Source: Oryzias latipes (lineage: Eukaryota > Chordata > Actinopteri > Beloniformes > Adrianichthyidae). From it: DNA of 64,000 nucleotides. The stretch is taken from contig NC_019859.2 of assembly GCF_002234675.1 (NCBI RefSeq), forward strand, positions 29,582,434-29,646,433. The letters run 5' to 3'. The notes beneath the pieces are model-generated. The model worked only from the letters and a program-made list of their open reading frames with translations. It had not been told where the DNA came from and ran no database searches. Positions 24,001 through 33,782 of this stretch are shown piece after piece. Position 1 is the first letter of the stretch. Each line of letters begins with the position of its first letter. Position numbers and translations under genes: made by a program.

Positions 24001-24732
24001 CAGACAAATGAGCTGTGAGAGGTCGTCAGCTGAGTGCAGCAGATAGCATCTCACCCCCACCTCAGAGGTGTCCAGCCGCCCTGCACACGTCTGCATGTTT
24101 GATATCTGTATGCTCTGAGGAGCGTGGGGGTCATTCATCAATAGAGGCCTCTGGAGGCAGAAAATCTTTACTGTTTTTTTGTGGGGGTAGGACTGTGAAC
24201 CACGTTTTATACCCTGAAAGAGAGCAGACAAGAAGTGGGAGGGGGGACACATTAGACTGACACATGCTAATCAATGTAAACTAAAAGAATACCACAGTTT
24301 ATGAGTGAAGGTAGTGCAGACAATATTTAACTTCTTGTACAGAAAATAAAACGGAAGAAAATAATTTTCTGATGAAGAAGATATTTGTGTTAATACCCGC
24401 TACCGGCTTATCATCCTGGAGATGCTCTTTATTCTGCATGGCAGAAAAGTCTCAAAACCACAGACATGCTACAGAACTCCAGCAGAACTGCAACAGAAGT
24501 CCAGCAGAACTGTAGCAGCCTTCCAATACAACTTTAGCAGAATTTTACTAAAACCTCATCAGAATGACTGCAGCAGAACAGGTGCCTGCTCACCTTTGTA
24601 ATGTTTGTATTTGCCCAGGAATGTTGTATACTGAACATGTGTTTGTCTTGTATGCATATAAGTACTGTATGTGCGTGTGCATCTGTATTTTGTACTTCAG
24701 TATGTACATATGTGAAGGTTTTTGCAAACAGA
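21049..24732. other. Non-coding stretch
   Basis: No gene recognised. It contains an 11-bp-arm palindrome at 22909-22931 (AATATTTGTTT, C, AAACAAATATT), an 11-base G run near 22830, and a degenerate short repeat of 'cagcagaact' type at about 24465-24560. Confidence 0.45.
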
Positions 24733-24850
24733 TACAGTACATACCAAAAGTTTGGACACCACTTCCAATTCATTTGAAGGTGAGTCTGTACTGTATGTTT
24801 GTAGTTATTCGGTGTATGGATAAGTTTTTCTTTGGACACCACTTTGATAA
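24733..24850 (+). mobile_element. Tc1-like terminal fragment
   Basis: The text 'tacagtacataccaaaagtt' followed by 'tggacaccac' resembles the terminal repeat of fish Tc1-like elements. A second 'tttggacaccactt' lies about 80 bases on in the same orientation. No transposase. Confidence 0.5.
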
Positions 24851-24855
24851 ACATC

Positions 24856-25058
24856 GGTAACGCTTCATAATAAGAGTTCTTAATAAACCATTTACAAACA
24901 TTAACAAGCACTGTTAATGTTTTATTAAGCTGCTTATAAGTACATTAATTAGCATTTGTAATATCTTACAACTGACTTACAAGTTTAAATAAGCTGTTTA
25001 TAAAAACAGTGCTTGTTGATGTTTTATAAATGGTTTATTAAGGACTCTTATCATAAAG
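24856..25058. mobile_element. Foldback MITE, copy 1
   Basis: A complete foldback element. The left end 'ggtaacgcttcataataaga' and right end (read inverted) 'taccctttatgataagagt' extend into 'tccttaataaaccattta'-type arms. A central 'aacaagcact' is mirrored by 'agtgcttgtt'. It lies directly beside copy 2. Confidence 0.75.
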
Positions 25059-26126
25059 GGTAACGCTTTATTATAAGAGTCCTTAATAAACCATTTATAA
25101 GATATTAACAAGCACTACTAATTTTTTATTAAGGCGCTTATAAGTACATTAATTAGCATTTGTAAATGTCTTACAACTGACTTACAAGTTTAAATACGCT
25201 TGTTATAAATACATAAAACTTTTCCAACTACTAAAGGCCCGTACACACCAGGACGAATTTCACCAGCGATATTCGCCGACATTTAACGCCTTGTGACTAA
25301 ACAAAGGGCACCAATGTGAGTGTGCACACCGACGCGAGAAAACGCCACGCGTCAAAGCGTCACTTTTTAAAAAAACGCCTCGGGTTCGTTTTTTTGATTT
25401 GACGCATCGCGTCGAAAACTATACGACCAATGAGAATGGCGCAATGGCACACGTGTCTGGAGCTTCTGAAGTTACAGTAAAACACAACTTGGGGGCGCTT
25501 AAACACAAAACTGCCTTTCTGAGCACATATACCAGCGAAAAAGATAGACTCCAAGTAGCGTCTACACTGCCGCGAAGAAATAATGACGGACATTCTGAAA
25601 TATCCCCGAACCAAGCACCAGTTGGAGCAACTGGTGCTTGAAATATTCATGTTTTCTTTGTATGATTCTGACAAGCGCGTAAATACTTGCTCTTTTCTTC
25701 TGAGTGAAAAGTGACTTTAAGAAGCGTAAAGTTGCACAGCGCCACCTTGTGTACAGGAGTATTTCTGTTTTACATTAAGCGCCATCTAATGTCAGGGAAT
25801 GAAATTGCATGTTCGCTCGGCTCATCGTCAGCGAAAATCACCTGGGTGTGAACACAAAAAACGCAGCGAAAAACGCTGGCGAATAACGCCTGGCGAATAT
25901 TCATCCCGGTGTGTACGGGCCTTAATAAGACATTAACAACCATGACTAATGTGGTATGAAGCTGATTATAAAGACATTTATAAGCATTTATTAATCATTT
26001 ATAAAGTATTTTTTGGCATTTGCAATTTTATACAAATACCTTATAAGACAACAATGCATGTAATACTTGTGTTCTTGTTAACAGTTTATTGAGTGTTTTG
26101 CAGCCCCCCCAATCTAAAGCGTGACC
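25059..26126 (+). mobile_element. Foldback MITE, copy 2, split by a nested element
   Basis: It starts 'gggtaacgctttattataag' and runs in parallel with copy 1 to 25232. It resumes after the nested element at 25926 with 'taagacattaacaa' and ends near 'ctaaagcgtgacc'. A third related copy lies at 33238-33378 on the other strand. Non-coding. Confidence 0.7.
25233..25922. mobile_element. PIF/Harbinger-like element nested in a MITE
   Basis: A 690-bp element with about 30-bp inverted ends, AGGCCCGTACACACCAGGA against its inverse TCCCGGTGTGTACGGGCCT. It is flanked by a TAA duplication (25230-25232 and 25923-25925). A 3-bp TWA target is typical of PIF/Harbinger; ISL2EU-type elements are an alternative. 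No transposase is present. A 43-codon plus-strand ORF (25583-25714) and a 104-codon minus-strand ORF lie inside but have no recognisable motif. Confidence 0.75.
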
Positions 26127-26547
26127 AAATATTTACAAGCCATTTATAAATGGCTTGTACAGGATTAATAATAACAGTTCCCATGTTAAGATGGACTTAC
26201 ATTTTTTTAAGTCCAGCTGATATGACTCAACCTCAACACTACACCACCTGGATGAACGAGAACCTTCATTGACAGTTTGAGTCAATGAAGAACCATAAAG
26301 AACCACAAACTACAGAAAATGAAAAATTATCTTTTTTACTTTAAACAGGCCACAAACATATAGCAACTCAACACATCACAACCACATTGTGAACGAAGAG
26401 ACACCCGTACTGCCGTTTACAGATTGTGCCCTACTTTATATAACATTTTGAACCAAACCACTCAGAATCTGCCCTTACCAAGGGTTAATAACTTTCCAAT
26501 TTTTTAAAAAGTGTAAATTGTGTCTCCAAACTTTAAATTCACATAAA
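26127..26547. other. Non-coding stretch
   Basis: No gene or repeat recognised between the MITE cluster and the orphan exon. Confidence 0.45.
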
Positions 26548-26780
26548 TTATGTCGATGAAACCCTTTGTAAAGTCATTGAGCTTCTTTTTGGACTGTGCA
26601 GTTGTTTCAGCTCTGAGTTTTTCTTTGGGGCTGCAATGGCAAGTTCTGCCACCGCAGCCCTGCAAACAATTGTTTTCCGATCGACTCCCACTTTATGAAA
26701 TGCTGAGGACAATGTACGTCCTTTGTTGTAGGCCTTGTTCACCTTTTGGTAATGCTCTACCACCTCATCAGGGACACGTG
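26548..26780 (-). pseudogene. Orphan CCDC106-like terminal exon
   Basis: The minus strand encodes VPDEVVEHYQKVNKAYNKG, then FHKVGVDRKTIV and AAVAELAIAAPKK, to a TAA stop at 26548. This pattern, 'EVV..Y.KV...F..G.....AF..VGVDR.TI....AVAELAIAAP', is what I associate with the multicopy fish 'coiled-coil domain-containing protein 106-like' family. A good acceptor (ttctatatttcag) precedes it at 26781. No upstream exon is visible on the minus strand, so it may be the last exon of a gene with remote exons or, more likely, a stranded pseudogene or transposon-borne copy. Function is unknown. The family name is from memory. Confidence 0.5.
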
Positions 26781-27250
26781 CTGAAATATAGAAATGGTGG
26801 TCAAGCAATGAATTTAAATTGTGTACTCTGCAGGTTTGCATGACATATATTAACTTATGTGGTCCAAAATTTTTCCAACTGCATTCCCTTAACCTTTTAA
26901 TCAATATGCTAACAAACTTAAATTTGACCCTGATTGTCAAACTTATATGTTCCTGATAATATGGTCTGGCACAGTCTGTGTGCTGCCCCTTAGAGGTTGA
27001 AACAAGGTACTAAGGTTTAATTTCACGATTGTTGAACTCATACAAGTCTCATCTCATTTGAAAAGTTTCACGTCATGCTTGGCAGCTCTAGCATAAAAGC
27101 CCTGGCCACCTTAAAATGTGTAACGGTCGGACATGGAAGTTACGCACCAGTTGCAACTGCAACTGGCATTGAATCCAGCAAACTCTGTCCTTTTGGGATT
27201 TGCAATGAAGATTCACTCGGGATTCTTTGCTTAATACATCAGACTTTATT
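26781..27250. other. Non-coding stretch
   Basis: No gene recognised between the orphan exon and the LINE tail. Confidence 0.4.
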
Positions 27251-30036
27251 AATTCAATTCAATTCAATTCAATTTTATTTGTATAGCCCAAAATCACAAT
27301 AACAGTCGTCTCTATGGGCTTCGAAGTAAAACATGAAATCAAAAGGATCACGAATACAAAGAGTTCAATAGAAAAATACTAAAATGAACTAACAAACTGA
27401 CTAAGCTATACTGGCATCCCTGCCCTTAGACCCCCCTTCGCGGTAAGGAAAAACTCCCCAAAAAACCGGATTCCGGAAAAAACGAAGAAACCTCAGGGGT
27501 GCCCACATGAAGGAGGGATCCTCCCCCAGGACGGACAGGCGATTTACCAGAACTCTTAGAGAAGAATTAACTTATCTAAATCTACAACTACATATATAAA
27601 AGTCCAGCAGACGAGCTTCATCCAGCCGTGGTTGTGGGGACAGTCAAAGGCGCGAGTCGAGCCGGAGACAGGAACCACAGCCAGGTGTAGGAGCAGGAGC
27701 AGAGACGAGGTACTCGGTCAGGCACAGAGCAGAGACGAGCCAGAGATGAGCCAGAGGCAGGATCCACAGCCAGGTGTAGGAGCAGGAGCAAAGGCGAGGT
27801 AAACGGTCAGGAACTGGAGCACGGATGAGCCAACTGGAGTCTGGAAGCACTCCCACTCCCCAGGAGGGGAGAGGAAAAGAGGGACAATACATGAATCGCA
27901 CTGCACCAAACAGAGGCATGGAGAACTAAATAATAAATTATGATCAAGAATAGAGGAGAGGAAGGGTAGAAGTAAAAAAGGAAAGAGGACAGAACCCCAG
28001 TGCACCATAGTTACCCCAGCTTCAACTTCTAGCAGCCTTTTAAAAGAAATAGTTTTTATTAAGTTTAATTTAAACAAACTAACATTAAGTTAAATAATCT
28101 CTGAATACTAACTAGTCTGACAATAAGCCTGTCCAAAGAGGAACGTTTTCAGTCTAGCTTTGAATGTAGAAACTGTGTCGGCCTCTCTTACATGAGCTGG
28201 GAGTTTATTCCATAAGACAGGGGCTTGGTGGCTAAACGCTCTACCTCCAACCGTACTTTTACTAATTCTAGGAACCACAAGCAGTCCTGCATTTTGCGAG
28301 CGAAGTGTTCTGATTGGTTGGTAAGGGACTATGAGGTCCTTAATATAGGACGGGGCCATTCCATGTAAGGCCTTATAGGTTAACAGGAGGATCTTGAACT
28401 TAATTCTAGAATCAACTGGGAGCCAATGGAGCGAAACTAACACAGGAGTGATGTGATCTCTTCTGCTGGTTCCAGCTAACAATCTAGCAGCTGCGTTCTG
28501 AACAAGCTGGAGACTTCTTAAGGAACTCTTAGGACACGCTGCTAACAAGGAGTTACAGTAATCCAGCCTCGACGTAACAAATGCATGGATGAGTTTTTCA
28601 GCATCACTCTTAGAAAGTATATTTCTGATCTTAGCAATATTCCGCAGGTGAAAAAAGGCAGTTCTACATGCCTGAGATATGTGAGCCTTAAATGATAAAT
28701 CCTGGTCAAGTAAAACCCCAAGGTTTCTAACTGTGGAATTGGGGGCTATACTTATACCATCCAGGGAGACTATCTGAGCAGACAGAGCATCTCTGAGGTT
28801 TTTAGGACCAAGTATAATGACCTCAGTTTTTTCTGGGTTCAAGAGGAGGTAATTAATTGTCATCCAGGTCTTGATGTCACTGATGCAGGCGTTCAGTTTC
28901 TCTATCTGGTCATTCTGGTCAGGCTTCATGGATAAATACAACTGCGTATCGTCGGCATAACAATGAAAATTAATGCTGTGTTTCCTGATTATGTTTCCTA
29001 GGGGTAACATATAAAGCGTAAACAGGATCGGTCCCAAGACTGAGCCCTGTGGGACTCCATAGTTGACTCGAGTGCACTGAGAGGAATGGCCATTTACATT
29101 AACGAACTGATACCTATCAGACAGATAGGATTTAAACCACTGGAGAGCAGATCCTCTGATCCCTATGTCCTGCTCTAATCTATGGAGTAAAATACCGTGG
29201 TCGATAGTGTCAAAGGCTGCACTGAGGTCCAACAGGACCAGAATAGAAAGTAGTCCCTTTTCTGAGGCCAATAACAAGTCATTAGAGACTCTAACTAGTG
29301 CAGTTTCCGTACTGTGGTGAGGTCTAAACCCCGACTGAAAGTCTTCAAAGTGGCTGTTGTCCTGTAGGTGGCAGTAAAGCTGCTTAACTACAACTCTTTC
29401 TAGGATTTTAGAAATAAAGGGCAGGTTTGATATCGGTCTATAGTTGGCCAAGATGCTAGGATCCAAACTGGGCTTTTTCAGAAGAGGTTTAACAACTGCA
29501 TATTTAAAAGACTGTGGCACGTAACCCATTTCCAGAGAGGTATTTATCATTGTTAATATGGGATCATTAATTAGGGGAAAAGTTTCTTTAAAAAGTCTAG
29601 TGGGAATTGGGTCTAACAGACACGTTGAGGATTTGGAGGACGTAATAATTGATGTTATTTCCGCTTGATCCACAGCAGTGAAGCAGTCCAATGTTACAGA
29701 GGTTTCTATGGATGCCTCCATTTCTACCGCTTCGGCCTGCTCTGGGCTGATAGTAGGAATAACTTGATTTAACTTATGTCTAATATTTGAGATTTTACTA
29801 TCGAAAAATGTAAGAAAATCATCAGAGCTGAGAGAAACAGGAACATGTGGTTCTACTGAGCTCTGACTGCGAGTTAATTTAGCTATAGTGCTAAAAAGAA
29901 ATCTTGGATTGTTTCCATTCTCTGATATTAAGGTTGAATAGTACTGGCTTCTAGCTCTACGCAGAGCTTTTTTATAATTTAATAGGCTATGTTTCCAGAT
30001 ATCCAGAGACTGCTGGTATGATGTTAGTGTCATTTT
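27251..30036 (-). mobile_element. 5'-truncated L2/Rex-type LINE
   Basis: On the minus strand the element begins inside the open frame at 30033. It continues through a long 3' untranslated region and ends in a short tandem tail, (TTGAA)n, at about 27254-27280, directly after 'ctatacaaataaaattgaat'. Such a tail marks LINE 3' ends. The endonuclease half and 5' leader are missing, as in most LINE insertions. The 3' region is shared with the fragment at 40995-41320. The clade within the Jockey superfamily (L2, CR1 or Rex1) is not settled. Confidence 0.85.
28108..30033 (-). CDS. LINE reverse transcriptase, open 641-codon frame
   Basis: A single uninterrupted 641-codon frame. It has an N-terminal linker (about 1-165), then RT motifs [18 protein letters not shown] (about 193-210), [25 protein letters not shown] with the first catalytic Asp, [12 protein letters not shown], and [13 protein letters not shown] with the catalytic YADD at residues 359-362 (28948-28959). 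NLGVLLD and a long C-terminal part ending in [23 protein letters not shown] follow. RT copies element RNA at a nicked target. The endonuclease domain is absent and a stop lies four codons upstream of the Met, so the copy cannot transpose alone. The lack of stops and frameshifts suggests a young insertion. Confidence 0.9.
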   Translation of the reverse strand: MTLTSYQQSLDIWKHSLLNYKKALRRARSQYYSTLISENGNNPRFLFSTIAKLTRSQSSVEPHVPVSLSSDDFLTFFDSKISNIRHKLNQVIPTISPEQAEAVEMEASIETSVTLDCFTAVDQAEITSIITSSKSSTCLLDPIPTRLFKETFPLINDPILTMINTSLEMGYVPQSFKYAVVKPLLKKPSLDPSILANYRPISNLPFISKILERVVVKQLYCHLQDNSHFEDFQSGFRPHHSTETALVRVSNDLLLASEKGLLSILVLLDLSAAFDTIDHGILLHRLEQDIGIRGSALQWFKSYLSDRYQFVNVNGHSSQCTRVNYGVPQGSVLGPILFTLYMLPLGNIIRKHSINFHCYADDTQLYLSMKPDQNDQIEKLNACISDIKTWMTINYLLLNPEKTEVIILGPKNLRDALSAQIVSLDGISIAPNSTVRNLGVLLDQDLSFKAHISQACRTAFFHLRNIAKIRNILSKSDAEKLIHAFVTSRLDYCNSLLAACPKSSLRSLQLVQNAAARLLAGTSRRDHITPVLVSLHWLPVDSRIKFKILLLTYKALHGMAPSYIKDLIVPYQPIRTLRSQNAGLLVVPRISKSTVGGRAFSHQAPVLWNKLPAHVREADTVSTFKARLKTFLFGQAYCQTS

Positions 30037-30889
30037 ATCACTCAGACACAGGGATCCTGCAAACCCTCAGCTGTGCCAGCAGCCCCGCCGTTGAGCATTG
30101 TTGAGGCAGTGTCTTGAGTCAGCGGCTTGAAACAATAAAGTTCTGGACCATGAGCACCTGCCTCGGGAGAAGGTGGCATAGAAAATCCTCAACCTCCACA
30201 GAAAGTTCTGTGATGAAACTGGCATCACTTTGTTCTGAATCACTCTTCATACTGAAGATTCAGTGTGAGTGTAACCTACCCTAGCCCGGCCACTTATTTT
30301 TTTTCTTTCATTTTTTAAATTTGGGCTGGGAGTGGAGTCAGCCTCCAACTGTCCTGCAGGACAGTCCCATGTTATGAGTCTACTCCTAAAAAGCTGCTGA
30401 ATGTCCACCACTTTGTAGAGAGGATGGGAGGGATTGTCCATGGTGGTCCATAGTTTAGCCTTCACCACCTATTCTATTCTATTCTATTCTATTCTATTCT
30501 ATGAGATGGAGCATGAGATTTGAAAAATGTAAACTGTCTCTGTGGATTCAAACAATTTCACCTTTTATTTTTTTTTTCATTTAAATCTGCCTAAATGGAC
30601 AGCAGGCAATCTGATTCAATGATCAAATATTGCTTTGATTGTATTCTAATACAAAAGTAAGGACTTAAAATCTCATTCAATGGCTGGAACAGGAGCCTGT
30701 ATTTCTGTGATCCTGAAAGGAATAAGTAGAGAAGATTGATAGATGTTCATTATTAAATACTTATTTATTATTAACTTTAAATATTAAAATTGTATTATTT
30801 TTGGTGTGGAAGATGTTTTCTTTGTTAATTACTAATTAATTTAAAAAAAATAGAAGAAAAACACCACGAGGTAAATGTATACAATTTTA
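30037..30889. other. Non-coding stretch with (ATTCT)n microsatellite
   Basis: A pentanucleotide run of 'ctatt' units spans about 30470-30501. No coding sequence is recognised elsewhere here. Confidence 0.6.
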
Positions 30890-30909
30890 AAGATAGAATC
30901 AGGGATTAC

Positions 30910-31095
30910 TGATGTCATAGATCTCATGACATCAGCGCCCTTATGTAATGATGATGTCAGAGCACCTGATGTTAGCTTATGTCATCATGATATCATATGA
31001 CATCAGTGCCCTTATGTAATAATGTCAGAGCACATGATGCTAATTTAAGTAATCATATGACTTTAAATGATATCACATGATTTCATATGACATCA
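30910..31095 (+). promoter_or_regulatory. Cluster of CRE-like octamers upstream of the coiled-coil gene
   Basis: Five exact TGACATCA/TGATGTCA octamers lie at 30910, 30927, 30952, 30998 and 31088. TGACATCA is a one-base variant of the CREB/ATF site TGACGTCA. The phrase 'atcag(c/t)gcccttatgtaat' is repeated at about 30931 and 31002, so part of the cluster arose by duplication of a ~71-bp unit. The last site is about 210 bp before the start codon at 31304. A promoter role is inferred from spacing; degenerate satellite is the alternative. Confidence 0.45.
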
Positions 31096-31303
31096 TGCAG
31101 ATGAGGCACTCTAGTCCAGATATACATCTCAGAATTCTAGTCCAAACGTTCGCTGTGGTCGAAGATATCAAAGGTCATTGCTCTAGAAAGAGTACTTTGA
31201 AAACGCACTTGGAGCACATTCTTTGCTGAGACAAAAAGCTTTTGTTTCTGAAACTTTCATTAAACCGTCATTTCTGTTATTTTACACCTAACGAGTAGTA
31301 AAA

Positions 31304-32437
31304 ATGCCCCGTGTAACCAACGCAAACAGGCGCAAAAATCCAAGCCCAAAACTCAGTGAAGTTCTGGAGGAACTCAATACGCTGAAAAAGGCCCATGAAA
31401 ACCTCATCCAGGACAAAAAAGGCCAGGGTCTTTCTACCAAAGTGGTAGCTCTTGAGCGTGAAAATGCTCAATTGAAGAAAGAACTGGAAGAACTTGCTGT
31501 TTCAACTGACACCAAAGAGTTGAGAGAGAAATTCAAAAACCTAAAAGAAGAGAAAGATCAGACGAGAGAAGAACATTTGACCCTGAAACAGGCCAACCTT
31601 GACATGGTCTGGGAGCTGGAAGAATGCAAGGCCGTGTTGATCCAACAAATGGACATCACTGACAAAAATGAAGCTCACATCAAAAAGCTGAAACAGCAGC
31701 TTAAAGATTTAAAAGAGCAGAAGGCTGCAAAGGGAGGCAAAGGACCCAAACCAGACAACAACAAAGCCTTTGAGGACCTTGAAAGAAAATATCAGGAGTC
31801 TCAAGAAGAAAATGAGGAACTAAAGGCAGAAAATCAAGTTCTGGTTGATGAAGTTGAAGATTTGGAGAAAGAAAATGCTGACTTAAACAAGAAACTGGAG
31901 GTCTCTGCTCAGCATGAATCCACTATCGCTGTGCTGAAAGAGCAACTGAAGAAACACGAAGAGGAGAAAAATGCACTCCTTGAATTGAACAAACTCAAGG
32001 AAAAAGAAGCAGAAGATGCAAAAAGGGAGTTGGAAGAACTGAAGGTAAACAAAGAGAAGAAAACAGTCTCTGTACAGACTGACTCTGATGCTGAGGAGAA
32101 GAAAACCGTCTCTGTACAGACTGACTCTGTGAATCAGGAATGCATCACTAAAGAGGGAGAAACCACAAATCCCAAAGACCAGACTGGGGAAAAGACAACA
32201 GAGGTTGAAAAAACAAACTGTCCTGACACAGAAAATGATGGAAGGGCTGAGAAGAAGAGTGATGGAATGAAGAAAGATCCTCAAGAAATCCAAGAGGAAC
32301 TTTCAGTCAAGAACTTCGAAAGCAGGGAGAAAACAGAACAACAGGCTGAAGTAGAAGTGGAACCAAAGAAAGGAAAGAAGGTCAAGAGGTTTTCCTTCAC
32401 CAAATTTTGCCGCAGAATTTTTTGCTCGAAAAAGTAA
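31304..32437 (+). CDS. Unrecognised intronless coiled-coil protein, 377 aa
   Basis: An open frame of 377 codons with an A at -3 of the start. The N-terminus is basic (MPRVTNANRRKNPSPK). Residues about 17-245 are Lys/Glu/Leu-rich with heptad spacing, interrupted near 139-152 by a Gly/Lys/Pro segment (AAKGGKGPKPDNN). A 14-residue tandem repeat, KKTVSVQTDSDAEE and KKTVSVQTDSVNQE, lies at about 251-278, followed by an acidic polar region. The C-terminus is KKGKKVKRFSFTKFCRRIF then CSKK: basic, aromatic, with two Cys, which could bind or be lipidated onto membrane (inference). No signal peptide, membrane span or transposon domain is seen. An AATAAA lies at 32550. I do not recognise the family. A retrogene or lineage-specific gene is likely; long coiled coils give spurious matches to golgins and myosins. 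Confidence 0.65.
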   Translation: MPRVTNANRRKNPSPKLSEVLEELNTLKKAHENLIQDKKGQGLSTKVVALERENAQLKKELEELAVSTDTKELREKFKNLKEEKDQTREEHLTLKQANLDMVWELEECKAVLIQQMDITDKNEAHIKKLKQQLKDLKEQKAAKGGKGPKPDNNKAFEDLERKYQESQEENEELKAENQVLVDEVEDLEKENADLNKKLEVSAQHESTIAVLKEQLKKHEEEKNALLELNKLKEKEAEDAKRELEELKVNKEKKTVSVQTDSDAEEKKTVSVQTDSVNQECITKEGETTNPKDQTGEKTTEVEKTNCPDTENDGRAEKKSDGMKKDPQEIQEELSVKNFESREKTEQQAEVEVEPKKGKKVKRFSFTKFCRRIFCSKK

Positions 32438-32454
32438 AGCAAGCGACTGCGCTC

Positions 32455-32760
32455 AATTAAAAAAACGGGCTGCATGGATAAATTGGCGTTTTCTTTCCAT
32501 GCATGCGTGGGGTTTTCTCTGGGTGCTCTAGTTTCCCCCCACAACCAAAAATAAAAAAGATGTAAATCAAGATTCGTCAGGGTTTTGATGCTAGTGGGAA
32601 TATGTGAAGTGATTGAGTTAAATCTTTTTTGGATTTTGTTTTTAGTTAAAAAAAACGGGCTGCATGGTTAAATTGGCGTTTTCTTTCCATGCACGCGTGG
32701 GGTTTTCTCTGGGTGCTCTAGTTTCCCCCCACACACACAAAAAAAAGTGAAAATCAAGAT
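32455..32760. repeat. Duplicated repeat unit in the 3' flank
   Basis: A block starting 'aaaaaacgggctgcatgg' and running through 'ttggcgttttctttccatgc' and 'ggggttttctctgggtgctc' to a 'tttccccccaca' end occurs at about 32459-32545 and again at about 32647-32735, 187-188 bp apart. The 'tctctgggtgctctagtttc' part is the same family as the repeat at 38690-38928. Confidence 0.85.
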
Positions 32761-33237
32761 TCCTAAATGTAATGACACAAGACACTGCTAATATCCAGGA
32801 AAACATTTAAAAATATTTTAATAACATTTATTTTTAGAAAAATTTAATAAGTGTTCATTTCAAGTCATTTATCAACATTGTATTAGGTTTTATTTCCATG
32901 TATTTATGAAAATGTATATAATGTATAATGTATATAATGTTCAATTGCTAGATAGTTTTTAGTTTGTAATAAAAAATATACAAATAAAAAATAAATAAAA
33001 ATAAACATATATATAATCCAGCCTCAGAGAGTCGCAAACTTTCTGTGATGGTCCCAAGCCCATAGAAATGGAGAGGGTATATATATGCTGGTTGGACTCC
33101 AGGTTTTTCTTTGCCGTCCGTGTTCAGTCAAAAAAGCAAAAGGCACTGGTAGATGGTTCTCTGGCTTCAGCTAGACGGGGTTCAACTCCCTGCAGTGTCC
33201 TTGAAAATTCTTTGACTTTGACATGAAACATCAAAGT
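32761..33237. other. AT-rich non-coding stretch
   Basis: Contains AT-rich simple sequence near 32920-33015. Nothing else recognised. Confidence 0.45.
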
Positions 33238-33378
33238 AAATGTCTTACAGCTTGTAAGTCAGTTGTAAGACATTTACAAATGCTAATTAATGTACTTATT
33301 ACCGGCTTAATAAAACATTAGTAGTGTTTGTTAATGTCTTATAAATGGTTTATTAAGGACTTATTCTAAAGCGTTACC
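33238..33378 (-). mobile_element. Foldback MITE fragment, copy 3
   Basis: The minus strand matches the left half of MITE copies 1 and 2: it ends 'cgttacc' on the plus strand, with 'ttataaatggtttattaagg' and 'taagtcagttgtaagacatt' shared. It is truncated at its other end. Confidence 0.7.
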
Positions 33379-33481
33379 GAAAATCAAGTTTAGCCTCAAA
33401 TACTAAAGAGGTTTATACAAATGGTGTGTCTGAAGTTCCATAACCCCCTGCTGTAACAAGGACATCCGCCCAACAGAAGAG

Positions 33482-33782
33482 TGTCATGTTTTGCTTGTTT
33501 TGTGTTATTTTTCCAGTCTCTTCTTTTGCTTCTGTGCAGGCTGGTTGTGACTCCGCCTATTCTCCTGTGTTAAGCAGTCACAGCTGCCTGCACTTTAGTA
33601 TTAATCTCAGTGTATTTAAGGAACTATGCTGGACCCTTTAGGGTTGGCTCGTTTTGCCTCTTGACTAGTTTGGTTCTTGTTTAAATATGTATTTTGTAAA
33701 TTAAATATTTGGACTTTGCTTCTACAAGTGCTTGTGGTTCCGTCCTGCATCTTGGTTTCCTACTGCTTGCCAAACCGTGACA
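33482..33782 (+). mobile_element. Ty3/gypsy LTR
   Basis: A 301-bp block that starts TGTCATG and ends CGTGACA, with TGTCA/TGACA inverted ends. It is followed directly by gag-like and pol-like sequence in the same orientation, so it is the 5' LTR. A TATA-like 'gtatttaagg' lies near 33611. Confidence 0.7.

Noticed and set aside
28108..30033. Host telomerase-like or domesticated RT gene
   Set aside because: The LINE 3' untranslated region and (TTGAA)n tail follow directly, and matching fragments occur elsewhere in the window, so it is an ordinary LINE copy.
31883..32293. 136-codon antisense frame in the coiled-coil gene
   Set aside because: Leu/Phe-rich reverse complement of Lys/Glu-rich coding sequence.
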